Shown piece by piece: positions 1 to 6,131 of a DNA stretch of 6,670 nt (its first letter is position 1; every line of letters begins with the position of its first letter). Below the pieces are notes generated by a model, which saw only the letters and a program-made list of their open reading frames with translations, had not been told where the DNA came from and searched no databases. The position numbers were made by a program, and so were the translations under genes. The stretch covers positions 1 to 6,670 of the forward strand of contig DQVH01000023.1 in NCBI GenBank assembly GCA_015661855.1, in the 5' to 3' direction. This DNA is from Desulfurococcales archaeon. GTDB lineage: Archaea > Thermoproteota > Thermoprotei_A > CAZTBM01 > SZUA-1508.

Positions 1-626
1 CTGTAGCTTCTTAGTAGTTTAATAGCTGAATCCCTACTGGTAAAGTCGATAAATGATTCATCAACTAGAACAAACCCATCACTATTAGCTTTAAGGGTCT
101 CCTCTATAACATCTAAATCGATAAATGTACCTGTAGGGTTATTGGGGTTACAGATAATTATAAGCCCCTTTCTAGCTTTACCCACCCACCTAGCATAGTT
201 GATGAGTTCACTATAGTCGATAGTAATTTTACTACCATTAAACCTGTAGTTTACACATACAGTTTCTACACCATATAGTTTCGCTAGATACCAGTATGTA
301 CTATAGCTTGGCTTTAATAGTAGAATTCTACTAGGCTTTAGGACATCAAATACTCTGTAGAGACACTCACTAGCACCATTAAATACCTCCACTTGACCAT
401 ACTGTAAGTCTACACCGTAGACACTCTTAACAAAATCTGTAATTACTGTTTTAAGCCTCCTATAGGTTATCTCGGGATAGTACTGGTAGTACTCCTCTTC
501 AACAGCCTCTCTAAGTATACTCTTAACAATACTTGGAGGTCCTAGAGGGTTAGTGTTTGAGCTGAAATCTAGTATGTTAGTAGGTTTACCTAGTAGCCAT
601 ACATCTCCTCCATGTATTTCGAGCAT
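1..626 (-). CDS. cobD: CobD-like L-threonine-O-3-phosphate decarboxylase (partial, N-terminal 208 residues)
   Basis: PLP-dependent fold-type I enzyme that decarboxylates L-threonine phosphate to (R)-1-aminopropan-2-ol phosphate, the linker between corrin ring and nucleotide loop in cobalamin. Reading from 626 the protein begins MLEIHGGDVW and continues with DFSSNTNPLGPP (residues 20-31), the hallmark N-terminus shared by CobD and histidinol-phosphate aminotransferases. NGASE (84-88) fits the PLP-phosphate loop, CNPNNPTG (159-166) holds the conserved Asn, and VDESFIDF (188-195) holds the Asp that pairs with the PLP ring nitrogen. The HGGD opening and DESFIDF resemble CobD more than HisC, and the operon agrees. 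The PLP-binding Lys lies beyond the left edge, so completeness cannot be judged. The ATG at 626-624 is preceded by GGAGAGG (638-632), five bases away, and lies inside the 3' end of cobY (37-base overlap). HisC is the main alternative, judged less likely from context. Confidence 0.87.
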   Translation of the reverse strand, partial: MLEIHGGDVWLLGKPTNILDFSSNTNPLGPPSIVKSILREAVEEEYYQYYPEITYRRLKTVITDFVKSVYGVDLQYGQVEVFNGASECLYRVFDVLKPSRILLLKPSYSTYWYLAKLYGVETVCVNYRFNGSKITIDYSELINYARWVGKARKGLIIICNPNNPTGTFIDLDVIEETLKANSDGFVLVDESFIDFTSRDSAIKLLRSY

Positions 627-1219
627 AGTATCCTCTCCACAACCCTCAATTCATCAATAGTATTAACGTTTATGAAGTCCCTTCTGAAACCAGCTACAAC
701 TACTACTTCAACTTCGCCTTTAAGATTGAAAATACTTATCCCAGTAGGCTGGAAGGTTACACCAAGGTATGTATACGGGGTTATACTTGATGGGTTAGCG
801 TATTTTCTAAACTCCTCTACTAGTGTTACTAGTGTTAACACTTTCAACTTAGTACTGCTGTGGTGTATTAGATCACGGTATACCTCAATAACCATTTCAA
901 TTGTTAACGGGCTTATTAATGGTAGATCAGCCATTACCGTTAATGCTTCACCACCAACCATGGATACAGCTTCCACAATATCGTATGGTAGACCGCTACC
1001 TCTAGTCTCAACTACATTAAAACCCCTACTCATACACCACCTTTTAGTGTTAGGTGTATTCCTCGATACAGCTACGTAAACCTCACTTACACTACTAGTC
1101 ATAGTGAGTGATTCAATAACCCATTCAATCATTGGTTTACCACATAGTGGTACCAGTGGTTTCTCATAGTTAACTCTAAGTCTTGAACCTCTACCACCAG
1201 CCATGACTACAGCCTTCAA
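590..1219 (-). CDS. cobY: GTP:adenosylcobinamide-phosphate guanylyltransferase CobY
   Basis: Archaeal non-orthologous replacement of the CobU guanylyltransferase. It transfers GMP from GTP to adenosylcobinamide phosphate, giving adenosylcobinamide-GDP for CobS. The N-terminus LKAVVMAGGRGSRL is the nucleotidyltransferase GTP-binding loop, followed by EKPLVPLCGKP, which carries the Lys of this family. SRNTPNTKRW, the ETRGSG stretch and the C-terminal FINVNTIDELRVVE closely match the layout I recall for Methanocaldococcus CobY. The 209-residue length is close to family size. I choose TTG at 1219-1217 as the start: TTGAGGT (1233-1227) sits seven bases upstream and the methionine then falls directly before KAVVMAGG. 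The longer alternative from GTG at 1267 adds 16 residues with no family counterpart and would overlap cbiS. With the TTG start the gap after the cbiS stop is 10 bases. Confidence 0.92.
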   Translation of the reverse strand: MKAVVMAGGRGSRLRVNYEKPLVPLCGKPMIEWVIESLTMTSSVSEVYVAVSRNTPNTKRWCMSRGFNVVETRGSGLPYDIVEAVSMVGGEALTVMADLPLISPLTIEMVIEVYRDLIHHSSTKLKVLTLVTLVEEFRKYANPSSITPYTYLGVTFQPTGISIFNLKGEVEVVVVAGFRRDFINVNTIDELRVVERILCSKYMEEMYGY

Positions 1220-1229
1220 GACATTAACC

Positions 1230-2366
1230 TCAACCGGTTTTAGAGTATATTCTCGACGTAACACCACCTATAAGTGCACTAACAATGTCATCTACGAATG
1301 GTGGTAGCTTAGATATGATACCCGGCTTTCTAGTATCGTAACGGTAGTACTCGAATACAGCATTCCATCCATTCAGGTATAGTGCTAGTGCTAAACCGAG
1401 TATCTCATCTGCAACAAGTCTTACCGGGTCACCATTATACTCTTTAGCTTCCATTCCGGGTAGTAGGTTTAGAGATGCAATTTCGTGTAGTTTTAGTGCT
1501 GCAATAACTAGTGAAGCTACATTAACATCGTCGAGAACTCTCCTAACCTCCCCCTCTAAAACCTCTCTAACACTCCTACCACTATTACTACTACTGTGTG
1601 GTATGAATAGTTCTAGTGCTGCATCAACAATATCTGATAATTTAATACCATACTCTCCAAGTCTATCTATAATACTACGTTGCCTCCTTAAACCCCACTT
1701 CTCCTCAGCACACTTAACTATAGCCTTACATGTAAGCATTGATAGTAGTGCTCCAACTTTAGTAAGGACACCAGCATATGGTAACGGTTTACCCCTACCT
1801 AGAGATACAATAGCAATAGCGTCAGTTGATGTACCAATAGCTAGTTTACCGTTAACTCTATAGTCTAAACAGTACATTGCATAAGCTTTAGCCTCACTAA
1901 CAGTTTTTACTGCATCAACTAGTGCTAGACTAGATAGAGCTCTATTGGTAACAGCGAGAATATTAATTGTGTGTGGAATTGTAGAGTTGTAGTGGGCTAC
2001 TCTCTCAACATCACTATGTGATTGAGGTACCGTAACGGCATTTGTTAAACCAAGAGTTACAATAACACACACTGTAATATCACTAATTGAACTCTCTAAG
2101 ACAACATGGTATTTAGTGACATCAACTGCTGTTAAGAATACTAAACTCTCACTAACACTTAAACCTAGACTCCTAAGAGCACTCTCAGCTTCACTTCTAG
2201 GATCACCTCTAAAATCACTATCTACTCTATGGAATATAGCATACTTAACACCACTAGCTATCCCACCACCAATAACAGTTGATGCTATACTTACCCCTCT
2301 ACCTCTAAACGATACTACAAGGTCTCCCCCAACACTACGAACTTCAACCAGCTTAAACCCACCCAT
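1230..2366 (-). CDS. cbiS: CbiS: adenosylcobinamide amidohydrolase (CbiZ) fused to alpha-ribazole-phosphate phosphatase (CobZ)
   Basis: Two-domain corrinoid salvage enzyme of 378 residues. The N-terminal part (about 1-215) is CbiZ-like and should hydrolyse the aminopropanol amide of adenosylcobinamide to adenosylcobyric acid. It shows HTINILAVTNRALSSLALVDAV (about 132-153) and the family motif GTSTDAIAI (178-186). The C-terminal part (about 220-376) resembles phosphatidylglycerophosphatase A and archaeal CobZ: ADEILGLALALYLNG, then YRYDTRKPG, then PPFVDDIVSALIGG with the acidic pair at 359-360. That domain should dephosphorylate alpha-ribazole 5'-phosphate or the cobalamin phosphate. The arrangement matches bifunctional CbiS described from Methanopyrus kandleri. 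The ATG at 2366 is chosen because GGGGGAAG (2380-2373) ends six bases before it; TTG at 2372 is the alternative and would overlap the btuD stop. The start lies two bases after btuD. A lipid phosphatase role for the second half is possible but unlikely in this operon. Confidence 0.9.
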   Translation of the reverse strand: MGGFKLVEVRSVGGDLVVSFRGRGVSIASTVIGGGIASGVKYAIFHRVDSDFRGDPRSEAESALRSLGLSVSESLVFLTAVDVTKYHVVLESSISDITVCVIVTLGLTNAVTVPQSHSDVERVAHYNSTIPHTINILAVTNRALSSLALVDAVKTVSEAKAYAMYCLDYRVNGKLAIGTSTDAIAIVSLGRGKPLPYAGVLTKVGALLSMLTCKAIVKCAEEKWGLRRQRSIIDRLGEYGIKLSDIVDAALELFIPHSSSNSGRSVREVLEGEVRRVLDDVNVASLVIAALKLHEIASLNLLPGMEAKEYNGDPVRLVADEILGLALALYLNGWNAVFEYYRYDTRKPGIISKLPPFVDDIVSALIGGVTSRIYSKTG

Positions 2367-2368
2367 AA

Positions 2369-3160
2369 TCAACTTCCCCCTACACTTCTAACAGGCTCTA
2401 TAGGTACTACTATTACACCAAGTTTTTCATGCTCAATAATGTCTACTAGAACACCATAACTCTCCACAATATTCTCTTTAGTTAAGACATCTCTAGGCTT
2501 ACCTACAGCAATAACCCTACCCCTACTTAACAGTATTAGTTCATCACATAGCCCGGTAAGTGTTAGATCGTGTAGTGTAACTACTGTTATAAGCTTTCTA
2601 GACTTAGTAATCTCTCTGAGTAAACGCATTACCTCAATTCTATACTTTAAGTCTAAGTGTGCTGTAGGTTCATCAACTAGTAGTACTCTAGCCTGTTGTG
2701 CTAGAAGTTTAGCTATTAATACTCTCTGAAACTCACCACTACTCAACTGGTCAAGTCTACGACTAGCTAAATGGGATGCATCAACTCTCTCAAGAACCTC
2801 ACCTACAACTCTCAAATCCTCCTCAGACTCCCAGAAACCCCTCATATGTGGGTACCTACTTGTAAGTACAAATTCTAGTACTGTTGAATTAAACCCTCTA
2901 GGAATATCCGTTGAAGCATAGGATACTATTTTAGCTAGCTCTCTCCCACTATAACTATTAATACTCTTACCATCAATGTATACTACACCCATAGTAGGCT
3001 TAAGTATTCTAGCTAGAACTTTAAGGAATGTAGTTTTACCTGCACCATTAGGCCCTATTACACCATACAGTAAACCCCCCTTAAACTCTAAAGTTACATT
3101 ATCTAATGCTTTTACAGAGTTATACTTGAATGTTACATTCTCAACCCTAACTACTACAAT
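2369..3160 (-). CDS. btuD: BtuD-type corrinoid ABC transporter ATPase with apparent ATT start
   Basis: Cytoplasmic ATPase that powers BtuC, of about 263 residues. Seen in order: strand VRVENVTFKY at the N-terminus, Walker A GPNGAGKTT (36-44), the helical segment VLEFVLTSRYPH typical of the FepC/BtuD group, signature LSSGE (139-143, in place of LSGGE), Walker B VLLVDEP (159-165) with catalytic Glu164, a D-loop HLD, and the switch His197 in TLHD. The Q-loop position reads SYAST where SYVPQ is usual. Between the in-frame stop TGA (3178-3176) and Walker A there is no ATG, GTG or TTG. The first ATG, at 2992, would remove Walker A. ATT at 3160-3158 lies one base after the btuC stop, six bases from GGGGGAGAG (3175-3167), and gives the normal family N-terminus, so I place the start there. 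A sequencing error at this codon is the main alternative. Related Fe-siderophore ATPases look the same; the operon argues for corrinoids. Confidence 0.88.
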   Translation of the reverse strand: MVVVRVENVTFKYNSVKALDNVTLEFKGGLLYGVIGPNGAGKTTFLKVLARILKPTMGVVYIDGKSINSYSGRELAKIVSYASTDIPRGFNSTVLEFVLTSRYPHMRGFWESEEDLRVVGEVLERVDASHLASRRLDQLSSGEFQRVLIAKLLAQQARVLLVDEPTAHLDLKYRIEVMRLLREITKSRKLITVVTLHDLTLTGLCDELILLSRGRVIAVGKPRDVLTKENIVESYGVLVDIIEHEKLGVIVVPIEPVRSVGGS

Positions 3161-3161
3161 A

Positions 3162-4211
3162 CTAAACTCTCCCCCTCAACCTACTTACAACTAGGTATAT
3201 GAAGAATGGTGCACCAAACATACTAGTTATAGCTCCAACAGGTAACTCTCCAACACCATAGAGTAGTGATAGTACTCTTACAGCTACATCTGTTAAGCAT
3301 AAGACTATAGCGCCAATAAGTGCTGAATATACTATGACAAACCTGTTATCAGAGCCTATAATAAGCCTTGAAATATGTGGTATAACTAACCCGATAAAAC
3401 CTATAATACCAGCTATAGCTACAGTTGTACCAGTCATAAACGATACAAGTATAACACTAAGCCTTCTAGTAGTAGTTGGGTTATAGCCTAACTGTAGTGA
3501 ATGTTCATCACCAAACATAATAGCATTTAACCTTTTAGCCATAAGCATCGCCATAGTAAACCCTAAGAAGAGTACAGTGTAGAGTAGTGGTATATCACTT
3601 AGCATTGAAGTTGAGAAAGACCCTAAAAGTAGTATCATGAACGGACGGTTAAGCTTCATCTGAACTAGAAATGTAAGTATATGTGATAGTCCAGAGAATA
3701 GTGAAGTAACAGCTATACCAGCAAGTATAAGACTTGTAACTGTAGCTCCAGCAATCTCACTTATAATAAACGTTAACACTAAAGCAATCATAGCTCCAGT
3801 AAACGCTGTTAACGCTAACAAATACCTATAACACAGTATTACAGGTGTAACTAGTACACTTAAACATACGAATACTAGTGCACCAGAGGATAAACCTAGA
3901 AGGAATGGTTCTGCTAGGGGATTCCTAGTAATAGATTGAATAAGAACACCCGATACAGCTAGTAGTGCTCCAACAGCTAATGCAGTTAGTGTTCTAGGAA
4001 TCCTAATATACAATTGAACTCTCTCATCAGGAGTAAGATGACCACCTTTAACAACCTTAAACATTAAGCTTAGTGGATTTGTGAAACTAAACCCGGTACT
4101 CCCAGTTGTAAGTGAGAGTGCTAGTGTAAAAGCTAGTATGATGAAGAGTAAAAATAGTATTATTATAAATCTGCTCTTCCTAGTATAGTACTCTTCTCTA
4201 ACCCCCATCAT
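3162..4211 (-). CDS. btuC: BtuC-type corrinoid ABC transporter permease
   Basis: Membrane subunit of a type II ABC importer (FecCD/BtuC family), 349 residues, the usual size for a ten-helix permease. Residues 14-34 form the first hydrophobic helix. RIPRTLTALAVG (71-82) and the segment from GVLIQ to SSGA (88-111), which includes RNPLAEPFLLG, are family signatures. GFIGLVIPHISRLIIG (271-286) is the coupling region that contacts the ATPase. ELPVGAITSMFGAPFFIYLV (322-341) is the conserved last helix. Most of the remaining length is strongly hydrophobic. The start is ATG at 4211 or the adjacent ATG at 4208; both overlap the end of btuF by 11-14 bases, so translation is probably coupled. The family also moves iron-siderophores and heme. 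The corrinoid assignment rests on the linked cbiS, cobY and cobD. Confidence 0.92.
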   Translation of the reverse strand: MMGVREEYYTRKSRFIIILFLLFIILAFTLALSLTTGSTGFSFTNPLSLMFKVVKGGHLTPDERVQLYIRIPRTLTALAVGALLAVSGVLIQSITRNPLAEPFLLGLSSGALVFVCLSVLVTPVILCYRYLLALTAFTGAMIALVLTFIISEIAGATVTSLILAGIAVTSLFSGLSHILTFLVQMKLNRPFMILLLGSFSTSMLSDIPLLYTVLFLGFTMAMLMAKRLNAIMFGDEHSLQLGYNPTTTRRLSVILVSFMTGTTVAIAGIIGFIGLVIPHISRLIIGSDNRFVIVYSALIGAIVLCLTDVAVRVLSLLYGVGELPVGAITSMFGAPFFIYLVVSRLRGRV

Positions 4212-5475
4212 AACATTCTAAGCCTACTCCAACTAGTACACCTATCCTACTAGGAGCTCCATAGCTTTCTAAATGTTCATACGTAATAACATCGTCTCTC
4301 TCTACTTCACCAAACACTTTGGGGTGTAGTATCCTCACTAGTATATCTAGTGCAATAGTGATTCTGGGTCCAGGTCTACAGAGTACATCATCTGCTTCAC
4401 CTATCAATACGTATACTCTACCACTCCTAACAGCACTAGTTGCGTTTAAAGGTGAATTCTTAACCTCCTCTAGTATCTTCAAAGCATCCTCTCTAGTACC
4501 CATAACAGTTATAATGATTACCTCTGGATCGGCTTTAATAATCTCCTCATATCCTACCTGAATCCACCCATGATACTTCGATAGTATATTAACTCCACCA
4601 GCAACTTTAATCAAGTAGTCTATGAATGTTCCAGACCCAGTACTCCATAAGCCCATTGATGGTGGCCCTAAGAGTACTAGTACTTTCTTAACAGTTGTCT
4701 TATTGGCTTTCTTAGCCTCCTCTATCTTAGCAGATATATCCTTAACGTAGTTGAGTATTTCCTCACTAAGTTTAGATGCTCTATCTGTAACATTGAATAC
4801 TAGCCCTAACAACTGTATATCACTAACAATATCTCTTACATTAGCAGCTATACCTCCGTGAACGTATATTACCTTCAAACCTAACTCATTAAATTTATCC
4901 AGTAATTTAGCATGTGCTCCTACTCCTGCAACTACTAGATCTGGCTGTAACTTTACTATCTTCTCTAAATCTGGATTCCAGTAACCACCAACACAAACTA
5001 CCTTACCCTCCTCCCTCAACTTAACAATCTCTGGTGGATAATTCGAATACTTATCTACACCAACAATGTATTCTCCAACACCTAGTGCAAACAGCATCTC
5101 AGTAATTGATGGTGCAAGTGAAACAACTCTCCTAGGAACACTTTCAACTCTAACAATTCTACCAAGAGCATCAACAACCTCTAACGGGTACTTTTTAACA
5201 ACAGTATACTCTTTAACAACAGTTTCAGTTACCACCTTAGTCTCAGTTAAAACCCTAGTAGTTACAAGTTGAGTAGTATACGTTAGCCGAGTAGTATACG
5301 TTGTAACAGTGGTAACACGTTCAGTAACAACCTCAGTTTCAGTAACGGTCATAGTCGTAGTTACTGGAGAAGGCACTCTAGTAAAACCAACATACACTAG
5401 TGAAGCAGCTAACACCAATACTAGTATAACCAAAGCTAAAACAACAAACCTCAAATTATACCTTAAACCAGACAT
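4198..5475 (-). CDS. btuF: BtuF-type corrinoid-binding protein, membrane-anchored with Thr-rich linker
   Basis: Extracytoplasmic binding protein of the importer, 425 residues. After a short basic N-terminus comes one hydrophobic segment (about 9-30) with no lipobox Cys, so it is probably an uncleaved signal anchor or a class I signal. Residues 37-92 are a Thr/Val-rich, likely extended and possibly glycosylated linker. The binding domain (about 97-395) opens with VVDALGRIVRVESVPRRVVS, then LAPSITEMLFALGVGEYIVG, typical of the BtuF/FecB family. Later come PDLVVAG and the stretch from WSTGSGTFID to VAGGVNIL. A tail of about 30 residues without recognisable features follows. ATG at 5475 is preceded by AGGGTGA (5486-5480) four bases upstream, and a TATA-like box lies further upstream, so this is the probable first gene of the operon. 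Ligand identity (corrinoid rather than siderophore) is inferred from the neighbouring genes. Confidence 0.9.
   Translation of the reverse strand: MSGLRYNLRFVVLALVILVLVLAASLVYVGFTRVPSPVTTTMTVTETEVVTERVTTVTTYTTRLTYTTQLVTTRVLTETKVVTETVVKEYTVVKKYPLEVVDALGRIVRVESVPRRVVSLAPSITEMLFALGVGEYIVGVDKYSNYPPEIVKLREEGKVVCVGGYWNPDLEKIVKLQPDLVVAGVGAHAKLLDKFNELGLKVIYVHGGIAANVRDIVSDIQLLGLVFNVTDRASKLSEEILNYVKDISAKIEEAKKANKTTVKKVLVLLGPPSMGLWSTGSGTFIDYLIKVAGGVNILSKYHGWIQVGYEEIIKADPEVIIITVMGTREDALKILEEVKNSPLNATSAVRSGRVYVLIGEADDVLCRPGPRITIALDILVRILHPKVFGEVERDDVITYEHLESYGAPSRIGVLVGVGLECYDGG
5200..5367 (-). repeat. Degenerate Thr/Val-coding repeat (BtuF linker)
   Basis: This stretch encodes BtuF residues 37-92, dominated by Thr and Val in patterns such as TTRLTYTT, VTETEVVTE and VTETKVVTE. 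At DNA level a 14-base unit, gagtagtatacgtt on the plus strand, occurs at 5271-5284 and again at 5289-5302, an 18-base period that encodes the twin TYTT blocks. Blocks around cagtttcagt also recur nearby. Such low-complexity spacers commonly link an archaeal membrane anchor to a substrate-binding domain and can vary in length by slippage. The length variation is inference. Confidence 0.7.
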
Positions 5476-5507
5476 GAGGTCACCCTAACCATATGTACAG
5501 TAGAAGA

Positions 5508-5516
5508 ATATAAAAG
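5508..5516 (-). promoter_or_regulatory. Candidate TATA box for the btuF operon
   Basis: On the minus strand CTTTTATAT (5516-5508) is preceded by A-rich sequence that could serve as a BRE. It sits about 36 bases from the btuF ATG, predicting a transcription start near 5485 and a leader of only about 10 bases. A second candidate, TTTAAATT (5544-5537), would give a leader near 40 bases. The 89-base gap upstream of btuF is too short for a full cobalamin riboswitch, and I see no B12-box-like sequence. Any B12 control would therefore be at the transcription-factor level. Confidence 0.4.
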
Positions 5517-5564
5517 TTTTATTGCAACCACATAGAAATTTAAACTACCAAGAAGAATAGACAA

Positions 5565-5765
5565 TTAATATGAATGTATAATTAACACTTTAAGATCGGA
5601 AGTAACGTAATAAGTAGCACTATTAGGATGTTCAAGCATAATATTTTTCGTTCCTGTAGTAACACCAACAATACAATCTACATATCTAATGGGGTCCTGC
5701 AGTGTATGTTTCAGAGTAGCCCTATTATATTTTGAGTGCAAATCGCTAGGTAGCTTTAGTGTCAC
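5565..5765 (-). CDS. Small hypothetical protein coupled to acylphosphatase
   Basis: A 66-codon frame whose GTG start (5765-5763) overlaps the acylphosphatase stop as GTGA, a layout typical of coupled translation. I do not recognise the protein. It is mixed polar and charged near the N-terminus (LPSDLHSKYN), then TLKHTLQDPIRYVDC, and ends with beta-strand-like NSATYYVTSDLKVLIIHSY. It has no signal peptide, membrane helix or metal-binding cysteine pair. The pattern of a helix with 'TLqdP', a strand, 'YYv' and a final strand loosely recalls the C-terminal half of small RelE/colicin-like nuclease folds, but this is a weak visual resemblance and not a functional claim. No separate strong Shine-Dalgarno site is visible. 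It may be a real small gene or a chance frame behind the acylphosphatase. Confidence 0.45.
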   Translation of the reverse strand: MTLKLPSDLHSKYNRATLKHTLQDPIRYVDCIVGVTTGTKNIMLEHPNSATYYVTSDLKVLIIHSY

Positions 5766-6043
5766 CAGTATTTTATTGTGAAGTCGCTGAATTTTCCAGT
5801 AGGCTTCCTATACTCTACTGTTACTTTTTCAACTCTAGCTAGGTATGGTCCCTTCTTTAAATACTTTATTAGTGTTTCAATTTTATCCTTACTACCCTCA
5901 ACAACTACTTCAACACTTCCATCAGGCATATTCCTTACATACCCTTTTAGGCCTAGTCTTCTAGCATGTCTTTCAGTGAAAAACCTATAGCCTACACCTT
6001 GAACTATACCGTAAACTCTAATGTATGCTTGAACTTCCTCCAT
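5762..6043 (-). CDS. acyP: Acylphosphatase
   Basis: Small cytosolic enzyme that hydrolyses carboxyl-phosphate bonds such as those of acetyl phosphate or carbamoyl phosphate; its physiological role in archaea is not settled. The 93 residues are family-typical in length. The phosphate-binding loop GIVQGVGYRFF contains the catalytic Arg, and the second signature GYVRNMPDGSVEVVVEG contains the catalytic Asn. The ending DFTIKYW is the usual last strand. ATG at 6043 is preceded seven bases upstream by AGGTGAT (6056-6050), nearly the full archaeal Shine-Dalgarno complement, so the start is secure. It is divergent from the phosphatase at 6132 and coupled to the small frame at 5565-5765. Nothing links it to corrinoid metabolism beyond position. 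Confidence 0.96.
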   Translation of the reverse strand: MEEVQAYIRVYGIVQGVGYRFFTERHARRLGLKGYVRNMPDGSVEVVVEGSKDKIETLIKYLKKGPYLARVEKVTVEYRKPTGKFSDFTIKYW

Positions 6044-6049
6044 AAACTT

Positions 6050-6056
6050 ATCACCT
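6050..6056 (-). promoter_or_regulatory. Strong Shine-Dalgarno site of acylphosphatase
   Basis: AGGTGAT on the minus strand matches the complement of the CACCUC-type 16S rRNA 3' end and lies seven bases before the ATG at 6043. With TTGAGGT before cobY and AGGGTGA before btuF it defines the ribosome-binding pattern used here to choose starts. Confidence 0.75.
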
Positions 6057-6062
6057 GTAGGG

Positions 6063-6092
6063 ATATAATGTATAGTGAGGGTATTTAGGGGT
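6063..6092. promoter_or_regulatory. Divergent promoter region between acylphosphatase and phosphatase genes
   Basis: The 88-base intergenic region holds two A+T-rich boxes. TATAATGTATA (6064-6074) is near-palindromic and could act as a TATA box for the plus-strand phosphatase, predicting a start near 6095. On the minus strand CTAAATAC (6091-6084) would place an acylphosphatase start near 6062, just ahead of its Shine-Dalgarno site. Assignments rest on spacing only. Confidence 0.35.
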
Positions 6093-6131
6093 ATCTCTGT
6101 AGCTTCTAGGGTACACGTGGTGTCATATTGT

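Noticed and set aside
612..1079. 155-codon open frame on the plus strand opposite cobY
   Set aside because: The opposite strand encodes a clearly recognisable CobY with all motifs. The plus-strand product is Ser/Thr/Leu low-complexity with no family look, as expected of an antisense shadow of this codon usage.
1220..1267. GTG at 1267 as cobY start
   Set aside because: It adds 16 residues with no family counterpart, overlaps cbiS and lacks a good ribosome site, whereas TTG 1219 has TTGAGGT at ideal spacing and puts Met before KAVVMAGG.
1603..2391. Plus-strand open frames of 86 and 91 codons opposite cbiS
   Set aside because: Both lie inside cbiS and the btuD end, have shadow-type composition and no ribosome-binding site.
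2369..2992. btuD as a truncated ATPase starting at ATG 2992
   Set aside because: The same frame upstream encodes an intact N-terminal strand and Walker A, so the gene is complete with an unusual start rather than broken.
5200..5367. CRISPR-like or tandem repeat array
   Set aside because: The repeats are short, degenerate, in frame and explained by the Thr-rich linker codons of btuF.
5476..5564. Cobalamin riboswitch upstream of btuF
   Set aside because: The gap is only 89 bases, no B12-box-like core is visible, and these riboswitches are not expected in this archaeal group.
6075..6131. GTG at 6075 as phosphatase start
   Set aside because: The added 19 residues have no family features and cover the likely promoter; family similarity begins at ATG 6132.
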